Part shown: piece after piece, positions 11,120 to 24,300 of the stretch
How the letters are laid out: every line of letters starts with the position of its first letter
Numbering within the stretch: position 1 is the first letter of the stretch
DNA from: Apostichopus japonicus
Taxonomy: Eukaryota > Echinodermata > Holothuroidea > Aspidochirotida > Stichopodidae
DNA length: 64,000 bases
Direction: 5' to 3'
Assembly: GCF_037975245.1 (NCBI RefSeq)
Contig: NC_092574.1
Coordinates: 1,630,001-1,694,000, forward strand
Notes under the pieces: generated by a model
What the model was told of the DNA's origin: nothing
The model's database searches: none
The model's input: the letters and a program-made list of their open reading frames with translations, nothing else
Position numbers and translations under genes: made by a program

Positions 11120-13446
11120 CAGTGGCGTAGCCAGGATTTCTCAGTGGGGGGGGGCGCTGGGGGGGGGGGGCTTGACCATTTCCTGGGAGGGCGTCTTGTT
11201 ACTATCTAAGCGGAGCGCCACCATGAGTTGGCGCGCAGTGTACAATTTTTTTTTAGCTAAAAAGGACTCCTACATCGTCGGAAATGACACTTCCCAGGCC
11301 TTGTAAGCAGGGGCGTCAATCCGACTTGAAAGGTGGGGGACGTAATCGATTCGAGTATTCCGGCCGCAAGTACTACCTTAGCGGAGCGCCACCATCGGTT
11401 GGCGCACAGCGAATCAAGAAAATTTCAGATTTCAATACCTGCCAAATCGCTGGAGATGGCACTTGCCAGGCTGGATAGCAGCCATCTAGTTGCGTGATTT
11501 CGGGAGAAAATTACAAATTCGTCACTCAGGAAATCTGCAATCAAGTTCATGCGGCCTTAATTTTTGGTGGATTATTTCTGTTATTAGTGATTCCAATTGA
11601 CATGAACATTATAACCCAGTGCAAGTTGAAAAAATATGCGGCGACTGGAAACTCCAGCTCCATTTTGCCCTATGTTTTAGAATACCCCTCATTTGTTCGA
11701 ACCCATGACAACTAACAATCTATGAAAATAATTACTTCGAAATGGGCACATTATATTGCACCAAGTCGGTCAAGGAATGACCCCAGGGCCTCAGATATAG
11801 GTCTATAGAAACGATGTCCCAAAATGTCCCCGGACATACTATAGGCGAAGGAAGCTATCCGCCGCGACTGCATGTGAGTTTCTCTACTTGCCGTCCTGGG
11901 AGTCATACCACAAAATGGTGCATTTCTTCATACGCCATTATTAATAATTTAAATAAGTAACAAATTAGACATAGTCCAGATTCGAGTCGTATAGTAAGCT
12001 TAGCGCAAATTTGGCCAAAAGTCGTCATACGCCAGCACGTTAAACCACCAATGACCACCTATGACCAATTGGACTGTGTCAGTTTAAATGTTTTGCTAGG
12101 TCTACGAGAATACATTTCTATGAAATTTGAAGCAAGGATGGCAAGACAAACCCGTTTAATTATATTTTCAGGACCTCACACATGCGCATGTATTGTCAGA
12201 CTTAGAATAGGTCCCATGTGAGTGGTGGCTAAAGTGATGAAGGCATCAAAATAAATCAGTGGTTGTTCGTTGGAGTCCTCACGCAAGTTACCTCGGTTGC
12301 TATGTGGATCTGCATCTGGTAATCGGGTGAATTCTGGTCGGAGCGTACTATGTAACCACCGTGTACCCAGCCAGTGTTCTCACTGCGGGGTAAACTCCGG
12401 TATCACTGAACAACTAGGTAACATGGGATGCGCTGCAACCGCGGAATATGCTCCCTATTTCATTTCCCCAATATTAGGGAACGGGCAGCGTCTTTGAAAC
12501 ACCATCTACAACTAAACAACAAATATGTACAGGCTTTGGCTCTAGCTATGAAGTGCCATGACTTCTTGAACTAGTTGTAGGTTCTGGCCGTACCGTTATC
12601 CGCACACAGCTTATGGTTTCAATTTCAAGTTTCGCTCGTCGCGACAAACAGACAAAGTTGCAGGTCATACCGATGTGAAAAATCTCGGTCACTTTTCATG
12701 GAACTGAACTTCTAATATTCGATGATATGAATCCTGAGACGAGTAAGCCTTAACCAAATAGAGCCACGACACTAAAATTTGTGGGGGCGTCCCCCCCCCC
12801 CACAGGATTGACGCCCATGCTTGTAAGCTGCTCTAAAGTTTTCTCAACATCCTTTATTTTGAGATCCGATGTCTTGATATGGTCATCAAAAAGTTTAGTG
12901 AAATAGTAGTGGAAAAAAAAACAGTCTGGTAAGTTATTTTAAAATATCCTGACATATCTTTTGTGAGTTTGACACCGGCGTTGACATTTTTCGACAAATC
13001 TGCAAATTGCGCGTGGAAAATAGGGAAAATTTGACTGGGCTTTCAGCCAAGTAACATACTGAATGACCGAACTATATGTCAAACTGACATCAAAGATTGC
13101 GTCTGAAACATTATTAGGGTGATAGACTGATTCTCAGCGATAGTATTGTCTCCTTTCTTGAAAATTTGGATTTTTAGCGGTTTCAAGAGCATCAGGGTAC
13201 GTCCCAGCAGTGAAAACCCGACCTATGCGCTATGTCACGTCCGGATTTTCAGCAACTATAGCCTACTGCCGGTCCGCGGTCGAAGGGTCGTTCATGAGTG
13301 GTCATCATGGAGATTCGAGACCATTCAGACCAATAATATATTTTTCGCACATGTAATTTTTTTTCGACACCCAAAATCCCAGTGGGGGGGCGACAAGCTT
13401 TCATGGGGGGGCTGTCGCCCCCACGCCCCCCTTGGCTACGCCACTG
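11120..13446. mobile_element. hAT-like element, outer copy (interrupted)
   Basis: Termini CAGTGGCGTAGCCAGG / CTTGGCTACGCCACTG with a perfect 8-bp target duplication CTGTATCT at 11112-11119 and 13447-13454. It is split by another element at 11308-12819; without that the body is about 0.8 kb and collinear with the copy at 58312-59552. No transposase is recognisable, so it is non-autonomous or decayed. Assignment to hAT rests on 8-bp duplications and CAG..CTG ends. Confidence 0.88.
11308..12819. mobile_element. nested hAT-like element
   Basis: A 1512-bp insertion with ends CAGGGGCGTCAATCC / GGATTGACGCCCATG and a perfect 8-bp duplication CTTGTAAG at 11300-11307 and 12820-12827. The related copy near 58490 has a single uninterrupted CTTGTAAG. 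It contains the family motif TTAGCGGAGCGCCACCA. No long coding frame; a 75-codon frame near 12270 resembles nothing I know. Confidence 0.9.
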
Positions 13447-13704
13447 CTGTATCTGAAAAATCTTTGGCCTATGTGAATTCCGAGGTACTGTTAATTAACA
13501 ATGCGTGAGATAAACCACGAGTATTTGCAAATTAAACAAAGGGCACGAACGTTACTATGTGTGTATAGCAGCCCCCTTCCCGCCCATAACATTCTTTTCC
13601 ATCGAGCTAAAGCGACCGTCGTCGGGGAAACTGACGGTTTGTCGGGAAATTACGACCGTTTCGAGAAGATATTTGTCGGGAACTTTCTATATAACTCTAA
13701 ACAG

Positions 13705-14650
13705 GGCGACCAGGGGCGTCACAAACGGAGAGGGTGGGTTAGCACCTACAGAAATAACATTTTCTTAGGCCAAGCGCCGGTTAATGGGAAAATCGCGGAT
13801 GTTCATGAAAATCTTGACGTTTTGTCGGCAAAACAGTTGTTTGGTACTCATGTGAGGGCGATGATTCACCTACGCTGTCGAGTATGACGGTTGTATTACA
13901 TGTGTACATGTACAATATTGTACGATTGCGAAAATATTTACAAGTTCACCATCTAGATGGAAACACTTACACCTAAAAAAATCGCCAAATTTTATGTAAA
14001 GAAAAATCGACGTCGTATCTCTAAATGTTGACTTTTTATCTCAGAATCTTCACATTTTAACTCAAAATGTCGACATTTGATCTCGTGATTTTAGAATCAT
14101 TTTTCAGAAATGTGGTGTTTTAGCACACCATGCCGAGTTTTCTGTCGAAATTTCAAAGCTTATTTCGAAATATCCTTGTTTTTTCTGGACCTATTGACGT
14201 TTTATTTAAATTCTTTATCCCATCTCGAAACTATGACGTTTTATCATCAAATCTGCGACACTTTATGTCGAATATTTTACGTATAATTTCCGACTTTTCC
14301 TCTCAAAATGTTGATGTAAGTAAAACATTTAATGGTTTATTCACAATTTGATATTTTTGCTGTTTCATCTAATAATTTGACGTTCTAATATGGCATTCCG
14401 TCTGTTTATGTCGAAATTTCGACGTCTTATCTGAAGTGTTCTACATTTAATTTCGAAAAAGTAATATTTTACCGTTAAAATGCGACGTTTTATCGCTATC
14501 GAAATTGTGACGGGCCTAGTAGTAGGCGTCACAGTTGACGTTGTATCTCGGATATTTTAGCGATGTATCTCACATTTACCACATTTTGTCTCGAAAGTAT
14601 GATGTTTTATCTCGTAATTTTTACATAATAAATCGACTTTTCAACGGATT
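13705..14650. repeat. degenerate 21-22-bp repeat tract
   Basis: Many imperfect tandem units of about 21-22 bp, roughly (T)CGACGTTTTATCTCGAAAT, clearest at 14020-14110 and 14215-14300. The tract begins close to CAGGGGCGTCAC (13712), which looks like a hAT-type end; GTGACGGGCCTAG near 14509 could be the other end but no target duplication matches. Confidence 0.65.
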
Positions 14651-17600
14651 ATGTGATAAACATGCATTGTCCATTTGTTCATATTGCAGCATCTAAGGCC
14701 CTTGAGCTAGGAGATTGGGTTATAGGTAATTCGAGACATTTATCGCGCAAAAGTGCAAACAGCCCCCCCCCTCGCCCTACCCCACCCCAGTGGTCAAACC
14801 TTAGTAACGATATGCTTCATATATCAATGTGGATGAAAAGTGCAGTTTGAAATATTTGGCAAGTATACACAATAGTAGGCAACACAACCCTCTCAATTAG
14901 ATGAAAGTGGCATCATTTGCAGGTCAACATACGGGTTTTTACAGCTTCTGCATAACTGTCGGGTCACCGTACTGTGCCAGAATCACTTTGGTCTTACAGC
15001 AAAAAACAGTTAACTTTGCAAGAAATATCCATTTTGGACTGGAACTGACATAATTATGGACTCGCCTGGACTCGGACTCAAGCCAACGTCCAGAGTACTC
15101 CGACCGCAAAGCACTCCTAGCACACTGTGGTCCTAGACGCGACTATTACTGCAGTTCCTGAGGCTTGTTTAAATTGACAAGCAGTTCAAACAAAGAGCGA
15201 TTTCCTTTATTTGATAGGCTTGTCGTATTTAATTCATTTCACTCGTCTACTCTCTAACACTTCCAAGTGAATATTGTCATTTCACTACGGTTGCTATCTT
15301 AATTGTGTCATGTCATATGTTTTCTACTCTACGATTAAACCAGACACATATTTAAATGAAAATATAGAGCCTATCATGTAAATTGCACCCTGACGATAAT
15401 GTTGTTGTGTTGTACCCAACACTATGCCTCCCGTTTCAGTCAATACTGCTTACCGTGCCTGGTTACCAATCTATCTATCATTCAGTACAGGTAATAAAAA
15501 CGTTTCTGTTGTCATTACCACTATTTCAGTCATGTCAACAATTAATCAATGAAACTTTGCTAGGCAACCACACCTTTCGCTGTTCAGTATAAACGGCTGA
15601 AAATAAGAGTCCACACTCATAATATTACGCCTAAATTCCCAAAGGATTTAATATTATGTTGATGCATATGTGACTCGGGGATTGCATAGTTTCAGTGTAG
15701 GCCTTAAATCTATAGCAACAAACGCGTTATCGTGAATAAGTCAGCGGATATTTGCTCTTCGAAATTATTCGCGAAAGACTGCTCTCATATGCTTTTCTTT
15801 TCGTTTCTGAGATTTGTTTACAGTTTGTCTTCATGAGTAGCTGGGACTGACGGTAAGGAAAAAGTCGTTTAATAGTTTATTATGCTTGATTTTGAATGTT
15901 TGTAATAAATAAGATATTGTTACGTGAAGCAGTGATTAAATAAGAAGTGCACTCTGTCGTAGATCTAGTGACGAATATGATATTTACCATAAACATCTGT
16001 ATGTAGCCCTAACAGTAGTGTGAGGGAGCGGTAAGTTTACTAATAACAAACTACATATATGCTTATCATGCAGCAGGTAGCTCATTGAATGCAAGCTGAA
16101 AACATAGCAAACCTGCAGTCTGTATAGCTGAAATTGTTTCTTTTGAAGACTCTTTATCTGCGCAGTGTTGTGAGTTGCATTTGATGTTTGAATAATCGTT
16201 ATACAATATGTAGACGTTTGTATTACTATCAGCTAGCATATTGCGTTGTTGAGTGTGCTTCATACACATTTACCAAGAAACATAACTTAAGTTTTAAGCA
16301 TTATATAGGATCGGTTTTTCAATGGATGCCTGCATTCACACTAATAGAGCCCTGGTATAAAAAAAAAAACTGGGAGTCGCGATCCATCTTAGAGTCGCCA
16401 AACATTTTATGAGGGTCACACCCAAAAAGTGGAAAGAAATATTTGCCGATATTTGTGGGGAAAGAAAGTGTAAACAAAAAGTACATCAAAAGTTGCAAAG
16501 TATCACACCATTTGTCAAATAATTACCCTTGCTGATATAAAAAAAAAAAATCTCAAAGGGGAGGGAAAACCTTCCGCCAGATAACAACATCCGCTACCGG
16601 AGGGTCGCCAAGAGGATGAAGGTGAAAGGAGAAACTTTTGAATACCTGGGCCGAAGAGCATCATTTGCACGGGAACAGTTAATATGTAAATGTACGGAAC
16701 GAACAAAAATGACTTCACTAATGTAATCAGCAAAACTCGCAGAAAGAGTAATGAATAAGAAACGTTGGTAATTGGTAATCGTGCACAGTAATGCCTACAT
16801 TGGAATTGTGAACACAAACTCGGTTTGTGGAACTGATGGTCAAGGGATTAAGAAATCGCTTATTAAATGTCTGAAATGGTTATTTCCATTTCTCTTGGAG
16901 TAGTAGCTCATAATACAACATTACATTACTCGGTTAGAATAATGTTAAGGTACCATCCAAAGCAAATTGCAGCATTAGGTTTCATCAAATAGCTAATATT
17001 GTTCTTTATGCTTATAGACTGGCTTAATTGCATGCATATTTAGGACTCAAAGAGCAAACTTATAGTTATCCGCTACCAAAAGGTAAGTAATGGAATACGA
17101 GGAATTGGCCCAAGGTGGTGTGGCAGTCTCGAAGACATGGGTATCTGGACCATATACTAGAAGTGTTCGACGTTCGGTCCGCTTATATCATCTGGTCAAG
17201 GTGACCCCCGGACTCCAACTTGATTGCAACTAAACGTATATTTTTCAACCTATGTAACACTGGGCCTTTAGTATATATAGCTAGACGAATTGAGTTCAAA
17301 TTTGAGAAAATGATTAACCTTTTAAATGTCCTTTTATTTTGGGGTTTTGATGTTGATTATTTAGATCAATAAATTCATAAGGATGCATTAGTAAGTTGAT
17401 ATTATTCTCACGAAATCATTCGTACATTTTTTCAGACTTGTCAATCAATTGAATAATAACAGATTAAACAGTACACTATACACTATCGTGTAGTTGATTT
17501 CCGCTTGACAAGTTGGTAGGTTACGTATAAAGATATACTATGCAAGTTTACCGCTCTGGTCACACTTATTTCTTATTCTGTTGTACCGTTACTTTACTAT

Positions 17601-20110
17601 AAGCTATGCAACCATGTTAAAATCTTATGTGAAATAATTTCACATGTTTATCAGCAGCTTTTTAGCCCTTTTTCACTACATGTTTACTCTTTACCATATG
17701 GGAGAGTGGTTGACAAGGTTGAAATGAGAACGTTCCCTCAAAGTCTATCGACTTGACCGATACACAGTATACATGTCTACCATTGAGTTTCGCGTGGTTC
17801 ACTACACTTTACTGCAGGAGTACAGATATATTGAGTGGTTTGTTGTGAAATGGGACAATTATAGTGTAGTCATACCCAGGTGATAACAGATCACTTTTCA
17901 CCCGAAGAAGACCAGTTTATTTCTACTAATTTGTTGGACAGACAGAGACTAATTGGCTGACAGATATGTCCTGCAGAATGATCTAATTAAGCCCAGAATA
18001 CAGACAAATATTTAGTAACAGTTTCATATTTAACCCGTGCGACAGTCACAAACATTATTTAAAACAATACAAGAGCAATGGGAATTAATGCATCACATAG
18101 ACAAATTCAAATTGTGCCCGCTTTGCCTATTATAGCTTTCATTTCGCAATGCTCTACGTCGTAGATAGCAAGAAAATAAACAGCCACTACAAACGAACTA
18201 GACAATCTACTAATAATTGTCGGAGTACTTGAGATGTAGTTGATATTACTAATATAATCGATTTCTTACAGCGAAAAGGACACATTGCGAACAACTCTTT
18301 TAATACTCGGTTTCCACGACAACACTCGAGCTTAATTCATGGCTCGAAAATCTATAACCATTTAGATAACGTTGATTCCTTACTCAATGCTCGACACATT
18401 GCAGCAAATGAAATCTTTGCATTGCATTTACAGAAGAACTGGTAACCTAGCAGTATGCACAGCACCAATCACTAAGCGCTGATCTCAAATGCAGTGGTCT
18501 CCATGGAAACGTGTTCTCTGATTTAATTTGGATCGTGATGCAAATAAAGTTGTCGTGTTGCATTGCGAAAATACCGGAATCCAAGAACTATAATGGAGTA
18601 GTATTTGCGTCACATCTGCATAGAGTTATAGAGCCCCACGGAGAGATAGGAGCAGTACACGTTTACTTAACGTCTTTCTTTGTTCTGTGAAACCTTAAAA
18701 TCCTCTTTTAATCGAACGTCCGCGGCCTAACAGTTGATGAATACTCATGCAACTGTTCACGTGGTGTTTAAGTCATTTTACGTCAAAGATTAATTTCAAA
18801 AAAGAAAACACGATGAAAAAAAAAAAAGATTCTATCTTTCAAAGTGGTATATAAAGTTGTAAAATTAAAATCACTTTATACATTGGGGTGGGAAAATTTG
18901 CAATAGGCGTAATCTTCACTGCGGGCGACAGAGACAGAAACTGTGTAAGTGTGGGGAGTGGGAGGGATGGAGGGGAACATAGGGGTGTTCAGGAATACTC
19001 CCAATAAGGAAACGAATGTATAAGGCAGTGGGGGGGGGGGGGAATAGCAACTAACATTGGACAACACATGTGGTTGCTAGAACTGTTAGCGGGAAAGAGG
19101 TATGCAGTGATTTCATAGAATATGTATAATATATCTCAGAGATTTCGAGCCGCTAACGCGGGTTGATTCCATCATTACTAGCTCGGATTGGAAAGAGTTG
19201 GCAGCTTAGACATTTTTGTTTATAAACACTAAGAATTAAGAAATTATCGCTAACTGTTCCAATACTTTGCTGAAAGATTTTTGTTCATGTCATTGTATAC
19301 CACCCCCCCCCCCCCCCCCCAGAAAAAAAAGTATATTTGATACTACGAATTAACACGCACCGGATTGAGACTTGCAGACAAGATACATATAACAACATTC
19401 AAGATCAGACTGGGTCTCGGCGTGACATTCCCCGTGCAAACTATTTTGCCCCCCCCCTTATTTGTGCCGCTCTGTTAGGTGTTCAAAATCGCCAGGAGTT
19501 ATCGGACACAAACGTTGGACGCCTATTTAAATTGCTGGTGCCCCAGCCCCCTCCTCCACTTAATTCCCAACTCAAAATTTTGTCTTAGGGCCTGATAAAG
19601 ATTGGTGTTTATATAATTAAAGTCATGCTCAGCAAACTCTCCAGGACTGTATGGTGCCACTTAGCGAGGAAAAACAGCAAGAAAATGAGGGAATTCAAAA
19701 GATTATATATCACACTGTGAATTCAGCACGTTATGGTGTAACATACATGCTGATACAAGCAATTTTTCTCTTTTCCCTATTTTCTCGGGGGGGGGGGGGG
19801 GGGAGGGGAGTTCCGTTTAATAAAGTTATGGATTCCGCGTTCCCTTTTGAAGTTTATTTTGGTATAGGTAAGGATGCTTTCAATGCAATATGGTGCGATG
19901 TCTTTATTTAACATTTATTTTCATAATATGTCAATACGTCAGAAGACCTACTCTCATTTTCTTCTTGTTATTGAAAATGATGAAGCAATTTTCTGTGTAC
20001 CCGATGAAAATATGCGACAAACTCATACAAGTCGGACGTCACCAGACAACATAATTAAAGGGCGACTAGACGTATGATGTTAGTCTTGATATTTTAGAGT
20101 CTAAGATAAC
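14651..20110. other. intergenic, no gene seen
   Basis: About 5.5 kb with poly-C at 19303-19320 and poly-G near 19789-19803, and otherwise unremarkable. Short open frames here show no recognised domain. Untranslated first exons of the CNG gene could lie here but cannot be identified from sequence alone. Confidence 0.4.
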
Positions 20111-20114
20111 AAGA

Positions 20115-20240
20115 AAACTCTGAGTGCGTGTAATGCTTCCGCCATTTTAACTTTCAATATTTGAACCTCTGGATTGCACCTTTAAAGCTAAATTGAAGAT
20201 AACGTCGGCTCCTCAGTGTAGGCTCAAAGTTTATTGTTAA
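20115..20240 (+). repeat. dispersed repeat R2, copy a
   Basis: Resembles 42870-43015: both share GAGTG..TAATG.TTC, then CCTTTAAAGCTAAATTG, a (T/A)ACGTC(G/A)GCTCC element and CAGTG.AG.CCTAAA-like sequence. Possibly an old short interspersed element. Confidence 0.5.
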
Positions 20241-20367
20241 TTCATTGTTATATAAACTGATTTTATCTGGAAGTATATGGAGGCAGCCACCCCCAGAAGT
20301 GTACGTGGTTGCCGCCCCTTTAGTGACTCTTCCAACAACATCGTCATTTGTGTCAATTCTGTCTGAT

Positions 20368-20392
20368 CAGGGAGTTGTTATGGAACTCCCTG
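20368..20392. repeat. short hairpin
   Basis: Nine-base-pair stem CAGGGAGTT / AACTCCCTG with a 7-nt loop. The stem sequence recurs in the longer hairpin at 45161-45190. Confidence 0.7.
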
Positions 20393-20783
20393 GTCTGATA
20401 ACTCACGTTTGTCGTCTGCATTTTGTATCTTTCAGGTGATTCAAAGAGACCTGTGTTCAAAGCTTTGAGTTTATATCAATATGGAATCGAGCTAATCCCA
20501 GCCAGATGTCATTGCCATGGTTATTATGTGTGTATTTACAGTGCTTTAGAAGGAAATCGTCGCACCAATATAGGCTACTATTATACATAGAAGTGTTAAC
20601 ACGACTAATGAATCAATTGTGGAACATAGAAGAGATATTGCAGATCATTTGACTGTGATTAAATATATTTGTAAGCTACGGTCTGTGTATGACACTTATA
20701 GCCTATACATCAAGTACCGCAAAGGTAGAAATGCTGTATCTCTGCGGCTTTTATCGTTACCCTCGCTGACTCAGTCTAAACGT

Positions 20784-21065
20784 ATGCAAGCTCTTATCAC
20801 TAAAAGTATGACTGCCAAAATCGGTGATGGTCTTGCTCGGGCTGAGCAAGGACAAGCCACCGTTGTTGTTACACCTGTCAATGGATCTGCCAATGGGGGT
20901 GCCAATGGGGGTGCCTGTTCAGACCACGATGAAAGTGATGCTGCCCTAACAGATGTCGAAAATGATGACAAGAATCAGCAAGCAATCGAAAGTGAAGTAG
21001 GTGAAGCGGATGAAGAATACAACTCCAGAGGGAGGGCAATGGGGAGAATCGTTGGCACACTACAG
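20784..21065 (+). CDS. CNG channel exon 1 (N-terminus)
   Basis: 94 codons from ATG 20784 to donor GTAAGT at 21066, phase 0. It encodes [16 protein letters not shown], then an Ala/Gly/Asn stretch and an acidic Asp/Glu region, ending GRIVGTLQ, which resembles the segment before the conserved DSFLERF motif in CNGA2/3. ATG 20784 is preferred because a good acceptor-like sequence (CTCGCTGACTCAG) ends at 20774, just upstream. The frame stays open upstream to ATG 20619, so a longer start is possible. Confidence 0.75.
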
Positions 21066-21235
21066 GTAAGTTTTCACCTGTATGTGAATGTATATTCATC
21101 TAACTTAATATATAAATATAAATATATATATACATATAAATAAATATAAATATATATATATATATATATACATATAAATATATATAAATATATGTATATA
21201 TATAAATATATACATATATATATATAAATATATAA

Positions 21236-21267
<32 letters not shown>

Positions 21268-21284
21268 ATACATATATATATATG

Positions 21285-21374
<90 letters not shown>

Positions 21375-24300
21375 TACATATAATTTCTGTCACTTTGAGA
21401 AGTGTTTCAATTACTCAGAGGGCGCCGATGCATAGCGGACATCTGTATCATATCAATTTATATCGGTATATGTGGATTTAAATTGGTTCCAAAAACTTAG
21501 TAACTGAGAGATGTCGATTTAAAATGACCCGGTTCTAAATTAATTGATACTTATCAATTTAAACTCGCATAAGTCCATTCAGTTTAATATCGACAAATAC
21601 CGATTTAAATATATGTATTGCCAAGGGCTGGGGCAGCCTCCTCCTCTTGCTGAAACATAGTCACTTTTGTCCTATTTTGTAAACACTTCCAGCCTGTATA
21701 TATATATTACAACTCATTACAATTTCAATTATATATATATTTTTTATATGTACATATATATATCGAAATATCTATTGCTTCAGATGCACAGCTTGGATGA
21801 AATTCATACTTGGTATTTTGAGCTACCTTAGTGAGTACCTGAGTTTAAAGTCTAGAAAGCTTGTAAATACGATTAATTCAAGACTAATCTTGAATAAGCT
21901 GTAAACTTGGTGTACAAGAATCCTATATTTTACTTTGAAGGTCAAAATCTTATGAAGTCAACAGACCTTAAAATTGATACTTTTCATTGAACGCTGGGAT
22001 GAGCTTCGTATTATACAGCCTATATGGATTCCCCCTTGTTGATTACAAAAATCGTATTGGTGTTTGTGGAGGTCAAAGGCCCTACAAGGTCAAGGTCTGA
22101 AAACTGGTATACGTAAACACGATATGTCAAAAGTTAATGCTTGCATAAACTGCATATATGGCATGCAGGTCCACCTTATTACATGACCTTGTAATACCAG
22201 TAACTCCAATGGTAAAGCTTGTCACCGTCCTTGGTATTCGAATCCTTCAAATTTACTCTTGATTATCCTTTTATATGTGCCAGTTGTCATTATTTACCAG
22301 TCTTGACTAAGTTCCAAAAGTACGAGGACAAATACCAAGTCCGTTTACAAATCGATGAGAGGCCTACAACTACAAGTATCGAGGACGAATTCATAGGTTT
22401 ACGATACTTTAACGTCTGATTTATGTTATGTTATGTTACATAAATCTAACACGTTATTACGACACAGGCGATATTTCTCCTTCTAGAAAATACTTAACAA
22501 CATCCAGGTTTTTTTTGTTCATCTTTTTTATTCGTGCGAGTCATAAACATATGTGAAGAAATTAGTTGCTGGCGGAAATTTACTCCGATAACAGTATACG
22601 TTGGGCTCACGAACTCAAGACTTTCAATATATAATACTGCTCAGGTTAATCATGCCGCGGAGCGTGAGATTCACGGTTTTGTTTGTACAAGCAATTAGAA
22701 TTTGAACGATGATCCACCGAAAATAACTTAGGATGCCTAGGGTGACGGTGATGAATTGCCCATTGGCTGTATGTATATGGAACCAACTACACAAAGCCTA
22801 ATGAATCAGACTTATCAGAGGTATTAAGCAGGAATAATGGCGAATGGCTCGATGGCGAATGGCTCGACTTTATTTATTCCGTCAACACAAGCAGCATCTG
22901 TGTAAGCTGCTTCCATTTAATCAACTTTCATCTCTTTCGCACGACAGCAGTAATAAAGGCAGCATCATGTACTACGTGTCCTGATCTGCGGCAGTGTGAC
23001 GTATATTGTACATGCATGCAGATGACGCTTACAAATATCTTGCACGAGAGGGGGAGGGAGACAGATTGTCTGTGTGTGGGGGGGGGGGGGGCAGGGGGTG
23101 TTCACAGTAGATATAGGGTGTGTGCGTGTTAAAACGACTCCGTCATATGTATCAATTACTCCTTAAAGCATCAACCTAAGTAACGGACATTCTAGCTTTC
23201 AGTGCTTCCAAGTCATGTTGCTATTGCAAATATTAGGCCTAGCTTCCAAGATGGCGTGACCACCACTTAGGCTACTAGATCGATTCAGTTCGCAAGAGAA
23301 TAAAAGGCGTCCTGAAACTCGTGAACAAATTTGAAATCTCCTCCGTTAGTCTTGAAAAGTTTTACCCACAGTAAGAATTATAAGACGTTTCCTCTGCAGT
23401 CTAACGATCAACTTGTTAAGAAAAAGAAAAACCTGATGTTGATCTAACGAAACAGGAAAAGAGCTGCCGGTAAACGCCCTCGGCTGGGGCGGACTTGGTC
23501 TTAAAACCGGCCCGTGCATTTTTCACCTAGATCGGCCCATTATTCATTGATATGTTACATACATAGTGATCGCCGTCGTGGGAGGGGTCTAAGGGGAGGG
23601 GGTGTTTTTTTTTAAGTTAAGGAGTGCCTAGATGTAAAATGGGGTGCGGTATTTCTCAGTGTTGTAGGTTACTATAATCTTTGAAAAAAGACCCAAAAGT
23701 AACTTTCCAGGAGCAACACTTGATTAAACTGAGAAAAGTTAAAAACGTTAAAAAAAATAGACACAAATATATGTTTTAGACTGGATATTATTTAGTTTTT
23801 CATGCATTTTGTGACAACATGCTCAAATGAATATATATATATATATAAATATAAATAAATATATATATATATAAATATATATATAAATATTTATATATAT
23901 ATATAAATATATATATATAAATATATAGATAAATATATAGATAAATATAGATACTGTATGTATACACTGTATGCTATTAAACATCACAAGGTTCGTCGCG
24001 TCGTGATCTGGTGATATGATTTATGCCAAAAGCAATAGGCCTATATCGCCTTCCATACAAATTTGTCCTTTAATTTACTTCCATATCCTTGTATTTGGTT
24101 CATATAATTTCGGTGACAATATTATAGGTTTCATTCAAAGATGTTCTCGCTCAAACTCACGGACAAAAGGCTGTCAATTATTTATAGCAATTGTGAAAAG
24201 TAATAACTGCGTCTGTTTTCTTCTTGTCTGAGCATTTCAAGTCGATGTATAGAGGAAAGTAAAATGCATCACTTAGACAAATTTAAGAATTACTATAGCT

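Noticed and set aside
13146-13887. Two overlapping frames of 120 and 128 codons
   Set aside because: The first lies in the right end of a hAT-like element and runs through its G/C runs; the second resembles no protein and overlaps the start of a degenerate repeat.
16515-16817. 100-codon minus-strand frame
   Set aside because: Low-complexity hydrophobic and Phe-rich composition from homopolymer runs; no similarity or context.
21100-21393. Minus-strand Tyr/Ile-repeat frames
   Set aside because: Translation of the (TA)n microsatellite.
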